DNA of 64,000 bases, from contig NZ_QPHM01000001.1 of assembly GCF_003336245.1 (NCBI RefSeq), positions 2,484,113 to 2,548,112 of the forward strand, given 5' to 3'. The DNA comes from Haloplanus salinus. GTDB taxonomy: Archaea > Halobacteriota > Halobacteria > Halobacteriales > Haloferacaceae. How positions within the stretch are numbered: position 1 is the first letter of the stretch; each line of letters opens with the position of its first letter. Positions 17,220 to 25,484 of the stretch are shown in pieces. The position numbers were made by a program, and so were the translations under genes. Under the pieces are notes generated by a model. It saw nothing but the letters and a program-made list of their open reading frames with translations. It searched no databases and was not told the DNA's origin.

Positions 17220-20200
17220 GTTCGCTCGATACGAGCGTGCTGAATCGGGTGAGTATCAAGCGTCTCACCGAAGCCGTAATCGAAACAGCGGGCGGGAGCG
17301 TCGATCGCTCATCGCCGAAACGGTGGTCGGTCACGCTTCCACCCGGACTCGCCTCACACTCCAATTCGGGCGTGGACGGGCGCAACCACTCCCGGAATAC
17401 GGGGAACGACTCCCTCGACGCGATCGCTTCCGGTATTGAGGAGGAACACACGCCACGTGCCGAATCGGAGACGACGCTCGTGTTCGATCCGTCTAACGAA
17501 GATCCCGAGATCGACGACGTGGTCGTTCGTCCGGGGACGCCCTTCTTCAACTCGCTCTTGGATCTCGCCCGAGAGGGCGAGAGTGTCGCATACGTTCGTC
17601 TCGGTGCGAGTGAGTTACAGATCCACGAACCACCGATATTTGAAGTCGTCGAGCCGGACGCTCGCATCACGGACTTCGAACCGACGGGTGCGGATATCGC
17701 CCTCGTGTTTCACTTCCACGTCCAGATCGAGAGCATCCAATCGTATCATGAAGAACGGTTCGAGACGATCACTCTCGATGTCGACAGCGGTGCTCGACTC
17801 TCCGGACTCACCGAACGACTCGTGTCCCACTTCGATACGCTATCGAGGAACGCACGGCCCGCCGAGCCGGTCGACATCGACGATGCTACCGTCGAGCGAC
17901 TCTACGATTCGGCGACAGGGATCCTCCAAGAGCGAGTTTCTTCGGATGTTGACGAACTGAAGACGGACGCTGATAGTGCGGCTAGCGAGCGCGAAGAGGA
18001 GATTCGGACGCTCTACGAACAGCGTCGGGAGGAGTTAGACGAGGAACTCGAAGCGCAACAGAAGGAGGTTCAGAAGTGGAACAGGAAAGCCAGAAATGCC
18101 CGAAATAAGAGCACTCGTAACCGGTATCTTTCGAAGCGACAGGAGGCCAAGCAGGAACTTGAGCAACTCGAAGCGGAGATCGAGGAGCGCAAAGAGGAGC
18201 TCCGAAAGGAGGAGCAAGAGCAGATTTCGACGACGACTGCTCGATACGCTATCGACGTAGACGTCATCTCGGTCGGGACGACCGTCGTTACGTACGACCG
18301 TGGGCATCTGACGGTCGAAATCGAAGACGAGGAACGAGTTGGGGAGACGACCGTGGTGTACACGCCCGCGACGGACACGTTCGACTCCCTCAGTTGCGAC
18401 GATTGTGGCACGGAGTTCGATCCGACTAGCCCCCCGGTCGTCTGCGACGACGGCCACGTGATCTGTCCGGCGTGTCGATTCGAGTGCGACGGCTGTGGTA
18501 CGCTCGTGTGTGGTTCGAACCCCGACGTTTCCATTGAGTGTGAATACTGCGGAACTGTGGAGTGCGAGTCGTGTCAAGACACTTGTTCCGGGTGTGGACG
18601 CGTCGTTTGCGCTGCGCACCGAGCGACGTGTTCGGCCGACGGCAATTCGATTTGCACCCTCTGTGGGACTGACTGTTCGACGTGCGAGACGTTCTACTGT
18701 GACGATCACCTACTCGTCTGTGAGACGGACGGCGAACATCACTGCCTCGACCACACTCAGGAGTGTGATTTCTGTGGGGATCCGACCTGCACGGATCACC
18801 TCGGCGAGTGCGTCGTCTGCGATGGCGGGTTCTGTGTCGGCGACCGTAACGACGCCGTCGACGTCGATGGGGCCTTGTGTCCGGATCACTCGGGGTACTG
18901 CTCGCACTGCGACGGCTACCACACGACAGACGACCTCCGGACGTGCAACGTCTGTGAATCGACGGTCTGCAACGACCACTCGGAGACCTGCTCGATCGGT
19001 GGCGAAATTGCGTGTCAGACTCACCTCGTCACTTGCGAAACGGACGACGAGACCGTCTGTACTACTCACGCCATCGACTGTTCGGTCTGCGGTGGGGCGC
19101 ACTGCGAAGAACACGCGACGACGTGTGACGCGTGCGACGAGGCGGTTGGCACGGAGCACGTGATTCCCTGCACCGACTGTGGAGATCGCGTCTGTCCGGC
19201 GGATCGATACACGTGCGAGGACTGCGGCGACGTATTCTGTACGAAACACACCGCGACGTGTACCGACTGCGGCGAGCGATTCTGTTACGACGACCTAACG
19301 AACTGTGATTCTTGTCACAGCTGGACGTGTGACGAACACCTCACCGAATGTTGCATCTGTAGCGGCGAATTCTGTGGAGCGCACACGACGGCGTGTGAGG
19401 ACTGCGGCGACGACCTCTGTACGGCCCACGCCGTCGACTGCACGTCCTGCGATGGCGTCTACTGTGAGGAGCACGTCGCGGAATGCGATATCTGTGGGGA
19501 CTTCACGTGTCTGGACGATCTCCAGTCGTGTGGCGTCTGCGGGGATCACGTCTGTTCGGCGCACTTGGTCTGGTCTCCGCACTCGGAAGCGACGCTCTGT
19601 GTCGATCACGCCGTCGAGTGCAGCGAGTGTGGAGCGTACTGTGCCGAACGGGATGCCGACGAGTGCTTCGTCTGTGATGCTCTGGTCTGTCCAACCCACG
19701 CAACTACCTGTGAAATGTGTGGAGAGATCACGTGCCCGGACGACACGATCGCCTGTACCGACTGTGACGAACCCCACTGTCCCCGACACACGGCAGAGTG
19801 TCACGACTGTGGGGACGTGTTCTGCGCCGATCACCTGCTCGACTGTGCTGGATGTGACAGTGTCGTCTGTTGGTCGGACACCGTCGACTGTGCCGCAGAT
19901 GGTGACGTGTTCGCGTCGTCACACCTCGAAGCGTGCGCGACCTGTGGTGAGAGCTTCTGCGGGGGGCACCGCGATGAATGTACGATCTGTGGAGAGATTC
20001 GCTGTGAGGACCACGTCGCGAGATGCGCGGTAGACGACGAGCCGTACTGTGAACGCCACCTATCGAGCTGTTCCCTGTGCGAGGACGATGACGGAACCGG
20101 AGCCGAATTGCTCTGTCCCGAGCACGTCGTCAGCTGCGATGTCGGCGGTGAATCGCTCTGTACCCATCACGCTCGGACGGATCCGATAACCCGTGATGTC

Positions 20201-20500
20201 GTCTGCCCGGAGCACACCGAACCGTGTGAACTCTGCCGACAGGAGTACGTACCGAGTACGATCGATGAGGGTCGCTGTGAGACGTGCAGAGCGCTCGGCG
20301 AACGTACCGTCGACGTTCCCGAAGAGATTGCCGACGGATTCTGGTCAGTCAAGGGTGCAGCCAACGATTCGTACCTCGTCGTCTACGGGAAACGTCTTCT
20401 CGGTGCCAACCAACTGGTCGTCCTCGACCGAACGACCGGCGACGAAGTCGATCGCTGGAAGGTCGGCGTTCTCGCCCGACTTCGTGGGGTGTTCAAATGA
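17216..20500 (+). CDS. Giant zinc-repeat protein with coiled coil
   Basis: A 1094-residue protein. Residues 1-240 resemble an extension of SNF2 proteins (RPGTPFFNSLLDLA). About 240-345 is a charged coiled coil. From about 393 to 1025 runs an array of 15-residue repeats of form C-x2-C-x4-C-x2-H-x3, for example CTDCGERFCYDDLTN then CDSCHSWTCDEHLTE. Many units are perfect; some change position 4 to Asp/Gly or position 12 to Asp. The last 60 residues form a small separate domain (GFWSVKGAANDSYLVVYG). It should bind dozens of zinc ions. GTG start overlaps the SNF2 stop; the next ATG overlaps its own stop. Likely partner of the SNF2 enzyme. Confidence 0.9.
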   Translation: MSSLDTSVLNRVSIKRLTEAVIETAGGSVDRSSPKRWSVTLPPGLASHSNSGVDGRNHSRNTGNDSLDAIASGIEEEHTPRAESETTLVFDPSNEDPEIDDVVVRPGTPFFNSLLDLAREGESVAYVRLGASELQIHEPPIFEVVEPDARITDFEPTGADIALVFHFHVQIESIQSYHEERFETITLDVDSGARLSGLTERLVSHFDTLSRNARPAEPVDIDDATVERLYDSATGILQERVSSDVDELKTDADSAASEREEEIRTLYEQRREELDEELEAQQKEVQKWNRKARNARNKSTRNRYLSKRQEAKQELEQLEAEIEERKEELRKEEQEQISTTTARYAIDVDVISVGTTVVTYDRGHLTVEIEDEERVGETTVVYTPATDTFDSLSCDDCGTEFDPTSPPVVCDDGHVICPACRFECDGCGTLVCGSNPDVSIECEYCGTVECESCQDTCSGCGRVVCAAHRATCSADGNSICTLCGTDCSTCETFYCDDHLLVCETDGEHHCLDHTQECDFCGDPTCTDHLGECVVCDGGFCVGDRNDAVDVDGALCPDHSGYCSHCDGYHTTDDLRTCNVCESTVCNDHSETCSIGGEIACQTHLVTCETDDETVCTTHAIDCSVCGGAHCEEHATTCDACDEAVGTEHVIPCTDCGDRVCPADRYTCEDCGDVFCTKHTATCTDCGERFCYDDLTNCDSCHSWTCDEHLTECCICSGEFCGAHTTACEDCGDDLCTAHAVDCTSCDGVYCEEHVAECDICGDFTCLDDLQSCGVCGDHVCSAHLVWSPHSEATLCVDHAVECSECGAYCAERDADECFVCDALVCPTHATTCEMCGEITCPDDTIACTDCDEPHCPRHTAECHDCGDVFCADHLLDCAGCDSVVCWSDTVDCAADGDVFASSHLEACATCGESFCGGHRDECTICGEIRCEDHVARCAVDDEPYCERHLSSCSLCEDDDGTGAELLCPEHVVSCDVGGESLCTHHARTDPITRDVVCPEHTEPCELCRQEYVPSTIDEGRCETCRALGERTVDVPEEIADGFWSVKGAANDSYLVVYGKRLLGANQLVVLDRTTGDEVDRWKVGVLARLRGVFK

Positions 20501-21441
20501 GCCGACACGAACTCCCAAGCTGGTACGAACCGGACGATGTCTCCGAGTCGATGCAGAACGTGGCCGATAATTCCGACGTGTATCTCGAGGAAGTGGTAGA
20601 TATCCTCCAGTACCACGAGTTCGATGCGCCTCGGGATCGAATTCGGGAGCTCGTCGAAACGGCACGAGATCAGATTTCGGACCTCCACTCTGACTCCGAG
20701 GCACAGAGCGAAGTGACCGGCGAACCTCGTTCACTGGAGCCTCGATTCGTCGACGTCACTGACGTTGGATATCTCGATACCCAAGATTTCGCGCTCGTTC
20801 TTGGTGTCGTCCTCTCTCGCTACGAGGGTAGTTTCACGGTTCCGGAGGTGGGGGGGGATGTCGCAGTCGATCTTCTCTGGAATCGTCAGCACACGACCGT
20901 CGCGCTCAGAACGATCTCCCGCCCTCCCGAGATGCCCGTGGAAGAAGCGGACGTTCAATTTGTCGTCAGAGGAGACACCGATCCAGATACGAGTCGGTCA
21001 CCGTCACGACTTGGTATCGTGTCGAATGCAGGCTTCACCAACGATGCACGCGATCTCGCTACGGCGAACGATATCGAGCTGTTCGGGGAGGATCACCTCG
21101 AACGGTGGCTTGCCGATACGATGCTCACGCACGAGACGCTTGGAGCTCTCCTCGAAAGCGAGGATAGCGACACCAGCGAGTTCGAAGACGTACTCGCTGA
21201 TCTTCAGACGATCCCGGGGATAGTGCGTGAGCGCGACCCGATTGGCGACGTAACTCCGCCAGGGTGGTCAATCAACGGTGGCGGAGACACGACTGTCTCG
21301 GGAGTGAAACAACGGATGCCAGTCGCGGAAGATCCACCGTCGCCGGGTACGCACGGCGAACTCTACGCCGATCCGAGTGAAGATGGTGACTTCGGTGCGT
21401 TCGATCGCTTCGTGCACGAACTGCAGGAGGATACTGAATGA
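20497..21441 (+). CDS. Mrr-like restriction-fold protein with degenerate active site
   Basis: A 314-residue protein. The middle carries an Mrr-type fold: GGDVAVDLLW, then VALRT, then LGIVSNAGFTNDARDLA and IELFGEDHLERWL, which match the closing part of Mrr domains. In active Mrr proteins the strand after the Asp ends in QxK; here it reads LRT, so the catalytic Lys is missing. It may bind DNA without cutting. The N-terminal 90 residues are helical and acidic, the C-terminal tail disordered. ATGA overlaps with both neighbours place it in the SNF2 operon. Confidence 0.8.
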   Translation: MSRHELPSWYEPDDVSESMQNVADNSDVYLEEVVDILQYHEFDAPRDRIRELVETARDQISDLHSDSEAQSEVTGEPRSLEPRFVDVTDVGYLDTQDFALVLGVVLSRYEGSFTVPEVGGDVAVDLLWNRQHTTVALRTISRPPEMPVEEADVQFVVRGDTDPDTSRSPSRLGIVSNAGFTNDARDLATANDIELFGEDHLERWLADTMLTHETLGALLESEDSDTSEFEDVLADLQTIPGIVRERDPIGDVTPPGWSINGGGDTTVSGVKQRMPVAEDPPSPGTHGELYADPSEDGDFGAFDRFVHELQEDTE

Positions 21442-22334
21442 GTCTCATGTTCGAAACAGAGTCGACGAAGGTACCGATCAGCCACGAACAGTCCGTCACA
21501 GTGTCGCCGAAGCAGCCGTGGCCGTCGGCGTACCGGGGCTCCAAATACAGTCTCGTCAGCGACGAAGATTTCGGCGACGATGCTGTGTTGAAGTGGGAAC
21601 AACGGGATCTATCTATCTTCGCGGAGCCACCGAGAGGACTTCGGCGGACGATGACGCTGGCCGGCAAGAGCGGCGGATACGGGAGCTTCCGGGTCACCGC
21701 TCACGGCGAGGTTCTGACCAAGGTGGAAGCAGACGACTATTCGAATCTCGATCAAGCTCCCGTTTCGGAGGGGTGGATCCCGGTCTACCTCGGGAAGCTC
21801 TCCGGAGAGATGGACTTCGGGAGCGTCGAAATCGATCCCGACCCGCCACGCGACGGCGTCGCCGTCTGGACGGGATTTCCGTTCAACCACGGCGAGCGCT
21901 GGTCGGTTAGTCACGACGGCAAACTCATCTGGAAGTGGCGAGACTATCGCTTCAAGTCGGCGTTCGATCACGCGGAACTGATAGCCGCATACGGTGACTA
22001 TCGACCGAATCCGGGCCGACTGTACGTCACGGAACACGGTCACGTCTGGGTGAACGTTCCGTACGACGACGTGATGCCCGACAAACGATCTGAGATCGAA
22101 AACGCCGTCGCTGCTTGGAAACAGGACGCCGAAGCTCGTGGAGACGCCAGTACGCTTCGCCTCGTCAATCGTCGACTGGTCGCCACCAGTTCGACGGACG
22201 ATCCCGCCGACGGATATCTCCCCGTTCATCTCGGGCACCTACGGGAGTTCGACGGTGGGATGGTGCCACGGCCGATCGTCGACGACGAGGAGTACTTCCT
22301 CGAAGTCGGGCAGTACGAGGAAGTCTGGGAATAA
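21438..22334 (+). CDS. Accessory protein with the duplicated WPxxYxG / RVT module
   Basis: A 298-residue protein related to the product at 14415-15263. It opens its first module with WPSAYRGSKYS, followed by GSFRVTAHGEVLTKVE and IPVYLG. A second module has GRLYVTEHGHVWVNVP and YLPVHLG. Last gene of the four-gene operon, coupled by ATGA. Having one paralogue in each divergent operon suggests that both helicase complexes use the same type of adaptor, which is inference. Confidence 0.8.
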   Translation: MSLMFETESTKVPISHEQSVTVSPKQPWPSAYRGSKYSLVSDEDFGDDAVLKWEQRDLSIFAEPPRGLRRTMTLAGKSGGYGSFRVTAHGEVLTKVEADDYSNLDQAPVSEGWIPVYLGKLSGEMDFGSVEIDPDPPRDGVAVWTGFPFNHGERWSVSHDGKLIWKWRDYRFKSAFDHAELIAAYGDYRPNPGRLYVTEHGHVWVNVPYDDVMPDKRSEIENAVAAWKQDAEARGDASTLRLVNRRLVATSSTDDPADGYLPVHLGHLREFDGGMVPRPIVDDEEYFLEVGQYEEVWE

Positions 22335-22487
22335 TCGATTCGCTAATTCTGCTCGGAGAACATCAGTGAGATCTTCTGTAGTGACCGGTGTTGGTAGTCG
22401 CACTGAATACAGATTGGATAACAGAAACGGATTCCGAAGAATGAGCTACTCTACCTGTTAACCCCGTCCGGAGTGACGTTTAGTTAT

Positions 22488-23783
22488 TCATTCCTCGGCC
22501 AATTTGTCTAAAAGAGCGGCTTTCACGTCGGGATCATCCAACAGTTCATCCAGCTTGTCTATCTTCGCTTGCGTCTCCGTATCGTCGGGGTCTGTTTGCT
22601 TGTAGGACTCTTTTACATCGGTGCTGACCTTGTCCTCCACCTCTTTGACGTCCGGTGAGTACACCAACCCACAATAGGGGCAGGACTTCCAATCGCCCTC
22701 TAATCGTTCCCCGCAACGATCACACACCGGCGGCGTGAGCGGACTGTCCTCGTCGGGATCGCGGAGTCCCTGAGCCACCTCGGCGGCCTCGATGTGATCC
22801 TCATCAGTGAGGTGGGCATAGGTGCGTTCCATCACCTTGCTGTCGGGTTCGTGTCCAATCAGGTGCTTTATGTTGTCGTTGTCCATGCCGTAGTCCCGCT
22901 TACACACCGTCACGAAGTAGTGGCGGAAGTTGTGAGCGTTCACCGGCTTGTCTACCCCGGCTGCATCCCCGATTCGCTGGAGCTGTCGATACAAGGTACT
23001 CGGATCTAGCTTGTCTCCCGGCTCCACGCCGTCACGATTGCTCTGATCGTGTTTGTGCGTGATGAGATAATCGTCCGGATCGCCAGTCGGGTGTTGTCGC
23101 ACCCAGTCACGAACGGCCTTATTGGCACCTAAGAGGGGTCGTTTGCCTTTCGCACCCTTGAGGTCACCATCGTCGTCGTTGAGATAGAAAATCCCATCTT
23201 CCGGCTTCACGTCCTTGAGTCTGAGATTCAAAATCGCGCTCCGTCGTTGACCGGTGTAGAGGAGTAGATCGACGAGGCAGATGTCCCGAGAACCGCGGCG
23301 TTTGGCTTCTTCGCGGAGGGCCTGCACATCCTCCTTGGAGAACATATCCCGCTCGTTGACGGAAGACTCGTCTTGTTCAGCAAAGTGAATTTCCTCCCGG
23401 TCAACTCCTAAGTCATCGTGGTAGAGGTAGAAGCGGCGAGTTGGGCCCTGAAAGTTCCGCACAGTGCTACTTTCTAATCCCTCGTCCTTGACGCCAGCAA
23501 CATTGCCGTTGAGATAGGCGTCCATCAGGGAGTTGATGTCGTAGGCAGTAGCTTCGGTCAGCTCCGGTTCCAAGTCTCGTGCCACGCGGCAGAGCGCCCG
23601 TGCGTAGCGAGCGAGCGTCCCGTCTTCCTTGACCTTTCCATCGGGCATTTGGTAGGTGTTCCGACGGGGGTCGTTCGCATCTAAAAATTCGAGTATTAGC
23701 TGCCTCTCCTCGTCGCTCACGTCTTCGTCATTCTCGATTCGCTTTCGGGCGGTTTCGTATCGCTCCCGCATTGATTTCGCCAT
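22488..23783 (-). CDS. Tyrosine recombinase (integrase) with C-terminal zinc ribbon
   Basis: A 431-residue XerC/D-like recombinase. Catalytic set: Arg at 180 (TGQRRSAIL), His284/Arg287 (HNFRH), His311 (LIGHE) and Tyr322 (RTYAHLT), all present. After the catalytic domain a zinc ribbon has CDRC at 354-357 and CPYC at 368-371, then an acidic helical tail. An N-terminal SAM-like core-binding domain is present. It sits at the right end of the island facing inward, 75 bases from the junction, the normal place for an element integrase. It presumably cuts inside the DUF309 gene. Confidence 0.93.
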   Translation of the reverse strand: MAKSMRERYETARKRIENDEDVSDEERQLILEFLDANDPRRNTYQMPDGKVKEDGTLARYARALCRVARDLEPELTEATAYDINSLMDAYLNGNVAGVKDEGLESSTVRNFQGPTRRFYLYHDDLGVDREEIHFAEQDESSVNERDMFSKEDVQALREEAKRRGSRDICLVDLLLYTGQRRSAILNLRLKDVKPEDGIFYLNDDDGDLKGAKGKRPLLGANKAVRDWVRQHPTGDPDDYLITHKHDQSNRDGVEPGDKLDPSTLYRQLQRIGDAAGVDKPVNAHNFRHYFVTVCKRDYGMDNDNIKHLIGHEPDSKVMERTYAHLTDEDHIEAAEVAQGLRDPDEDSPLTPPVCDRCGERLEGDWKSCPYCGLVYSPDVKEVEDKVSTDVKESYKQTDPDDTETQAKIDKLDELLDDPDVKAALLDKLAEE

Positions 23784-23793
23784 GGTGGCACGC

Positions 23794-23828
23794 CTCTCTC
23801 CGAGAGAGTCACTCTGCTCTCTTATAGC
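23794..23828 (-). promoter_or_regulatory. Integrase promoter region with inverted repeat
   Basis: On the integrase strand a TATA-like CTATAAGAG lies about 40 bases before the ATG at 23783. Between them is an inverted repeat CTCTCT-CCG-AGAGAG (23794-23808) that could be an operator. Confidence 0.45.
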
Positions 23829-23858
23829 TAGGGATTAGTTACACCTATCCAAACAGTA

Positions 23859-23864
23859 TTTGAG
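23859..23864. other. Right island junction (attR core candidate)
   Basis: TTTGAG here matches TTCGAG at 5229-5234. Host DUF309 sequence resumes with GAC AAG TGG at 23865. Upstream lies AT-rich island sequence. Confidence 0.65.
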
Positions 23865-24179
23865 GACAAGTGGTACAACTACGGCGCCGGGTCGGTCGAG
23901 AGCGCCTTCCTCCACGGGATGGTCCAAGTCGCCGCCGGCGCGTACAAACACTTCGACTTCGAGAACGACGACGGGATGCGCTCGCTGTTCGAGACGGCAC
24001 TCGGGTATCTTCGGGGGGTCCCCGCCGACTTCTACGGCGTCGACGTCGACGACGTGCGGGCCCGGCTCCGGGCGGCCCTCGACGACCCGACGGCGCTGCA
24101 CGGGTGGCGGATCGCGCTCGACGGCGAGCGCGTCGACGCCACCGAGGTCGACTTCGCGTACGCGGACGCGCTCGAGTGA
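23862..24179 (+). pseudogene. DUF309 gene, 3' fragment
   Basis: The last 104 codons of the host DUF309 gene, beginning with the WYNYG motif and including [12 protein letters not shown]. No start codon or promoter of its own. Joined to 5055-5234 it gives a normal 164-codon gene. The sequence shows no other damage, which suggests a recent insertion. Confidence 0.95.
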
Positions 24180-24189
24180 CGCCGTCGCG

Positions 24190-25245
24190 TCAGTCCCGGG
24201 CGACGCCGAACAGCCGCTCGTTGCTCGACGCGTAGACGAGGTCGGAGTCGACGGCGACCGAGCCGACCGTGCTGCCCATCTCGACCTGCCACTGCAGGTC
24301 GCCGGCACGGGAGAGGGCGTACAGCGAGTCGTCGTTCGAGCCGGCGTACACGCGGTCGCCGGCCACCGCGGGTTCGTAGACGGTGCTGTTGTCGTCCGCG
24401 AAGGTCCACCGCTCGGCGCCGTCGGCCCGCGACCGAGAGACGAGGCGTCCGTGATCGCGCCCGGAACAGCCGAGATACACCGCGTCCTCGCCGACGACCG
24501 GCCGCGTCCCGCGTTTCGGCGACGGCGTGTCGACCGCCCACCGAACGGTGCCGTCCACGAGGTCGAGCGCCAGTAGCTCCCCGGCCCGTTCGGGGTCCGT
24601 CGACGTGGCCACGTAGACGGTGTCGCCGGCGATGGCCGGACTTCGGGTCTCGGCGTCCGTCCGATACTGCCATCGACGTTCGCCGTCGGTGTCGAACGCG
24701 GCGACGATGCCGTCGACGCGGTTGGCGAAGACGACACCGTCCTCGGTCGCCGCCGGCGAGGCGAGTCGGTCGCCGTCGACCGCGACGCGCCAGTCGACCG
24801 CCCCCGTCTCCGCGTCGATGGCGAGGAGGTCGTCGGCGTTCGCGTACACCCGCCCGCCGGCACGACCGACGCCCGTCCGGAGCGCCGACCCGACGAACCA
24901 CGCCCGTTCGCCGTCCGAGCGTCGGAGCGCCCGGAGCCCGTCACAGCCGGGGACGTAGACGTGTCGGTCGTCGGCGACGATGTTGGACCGCAGACAGAGG
25001 CGCCGCTCGAAGTCGTCCTCGTCGTACCCGACCGCCCACCGCCGCTCCCCGTCGGCCGGCGACAGCGCGTGGAGCGTCAGGTAGTCGAGGAGGAACAGGC
25101 CGTCGCCGTCGAGGACCAGGCCGCCGGACACTCCCTTCCGCCAGCGGATTCGACCTGAGTCGGAGCCACCGATACCGAGACAGCCGGCGCCGGTGCCGCC
25201 GAGGAGAAGGCCACCGGAGCGGAGCGTCGTTCTACGGGAGACCAT
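24190..25245 (-). CDS. PQQ-like beta-propeller lipoprotein
   Basis: A 351-residue exported protein. The N-terminus MVSRRTTLRSGGLL is a twin-arginine signal, and the lipobox ends at GAGC, so it should be lipid-anchored outside the cell. The rest is a series of PQQ/BamB-type blades (WFVGSALRTGVGRAGGRVY; VYAGSNDDSLYAL). Ligand unknown; no enzyme active site recognised. ATG at 25245. The 239 bases upstream hold a broken short membrane frame and no clear gene. Confidence 0.85.
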   Translation of the reverse strand: MVSRRTTLRSGGLLLGGTGAGCLGIGGSDSGRIRWRKGVSGGLVLDGDGLFLLDYLTLHALSPADGERRWAVGYDEDDFERRLCLRSNIVADDRHVYVPGCDGLRALRRSDGERAWFVGSALRTGVGRAGGRVYANADDLLAIDAETGAVDWRVAVDGDRLASPAATEDGVVFANRVDGIVAAFDTDGERRWQYRTDAETRSPAIAGDTVYVATSTDPERAGELLALDLVDGTVRWAVDTPSPKRGTRPVVGEDAVYLGCSGRDHGRLVSRSRADGAERWTFADDNSTVYEPAVAGDRVYAGSNDDSLYALSRAGDLQWQVEMGSTVGSVAVDSDLVYASSNERLFGVARD

Positions 25246-25484
25246 ACCACGTACCGACGCGCTCCGGGGATGAAGCTTGTGCCGTGGCGCCTGTGGCCGT
25301 CGCCGTCGCCCGTTCAGCCGCGTCCCCGCCCTCGCCGGCGCGAGTCGGGGAGCCGCGCCCGAAGCAGCCACCCGACCGTGACGAGCGCCGCCAGCAGGAA
25401 GCCGACCCTCTACGACCAGCGATCCGCCGCCATGCCGACGAATAGACGGGGCGGGCAGGTAAAGCGGTCGCCGGAAGCGTCGGC

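Larger units (their letters stand above)
5235..23861. mobile_element. Integrated genomic island inserted in a DUF309 gene
   Basis: About 18.6 kb separates two halves of one DUF309 reading frame. The right end encodes a tyrosine recombinase facing inward; the left end encodes a full DUF309 replacement. Codon use inside has many A/T third positions, unlike the GC-rich flanks. Cargo: DUF309 copy, protein tyrosine phosphatase, zinc-ribbon and unknown genes, several PD-(D/E)xK proteins, two SF2 helicases and a giant zinc-repeat protein. No replication or virion genes are visible, so it looks like an integrative, non-viral element or a minimised one. Confidence 0.93.

Noticed and set aside
11466-22334. 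Assignment to DISARM, BREX, Zorya or Dpd systems
   Set aside because: SNF2 helicases occur in several of these, but the hallmark partners (methyltransferase, DUF1998, PglZ, MotAB-like, TGT-like genes) are absent here.
25320-25440. Short minus-strand frame with one hydrophobic helix and an internal TAG between AIM24 and the PQQ gene
   Set aside because: About 38 codons with a stop after codon 7; too little to call a gene or pseudogene.
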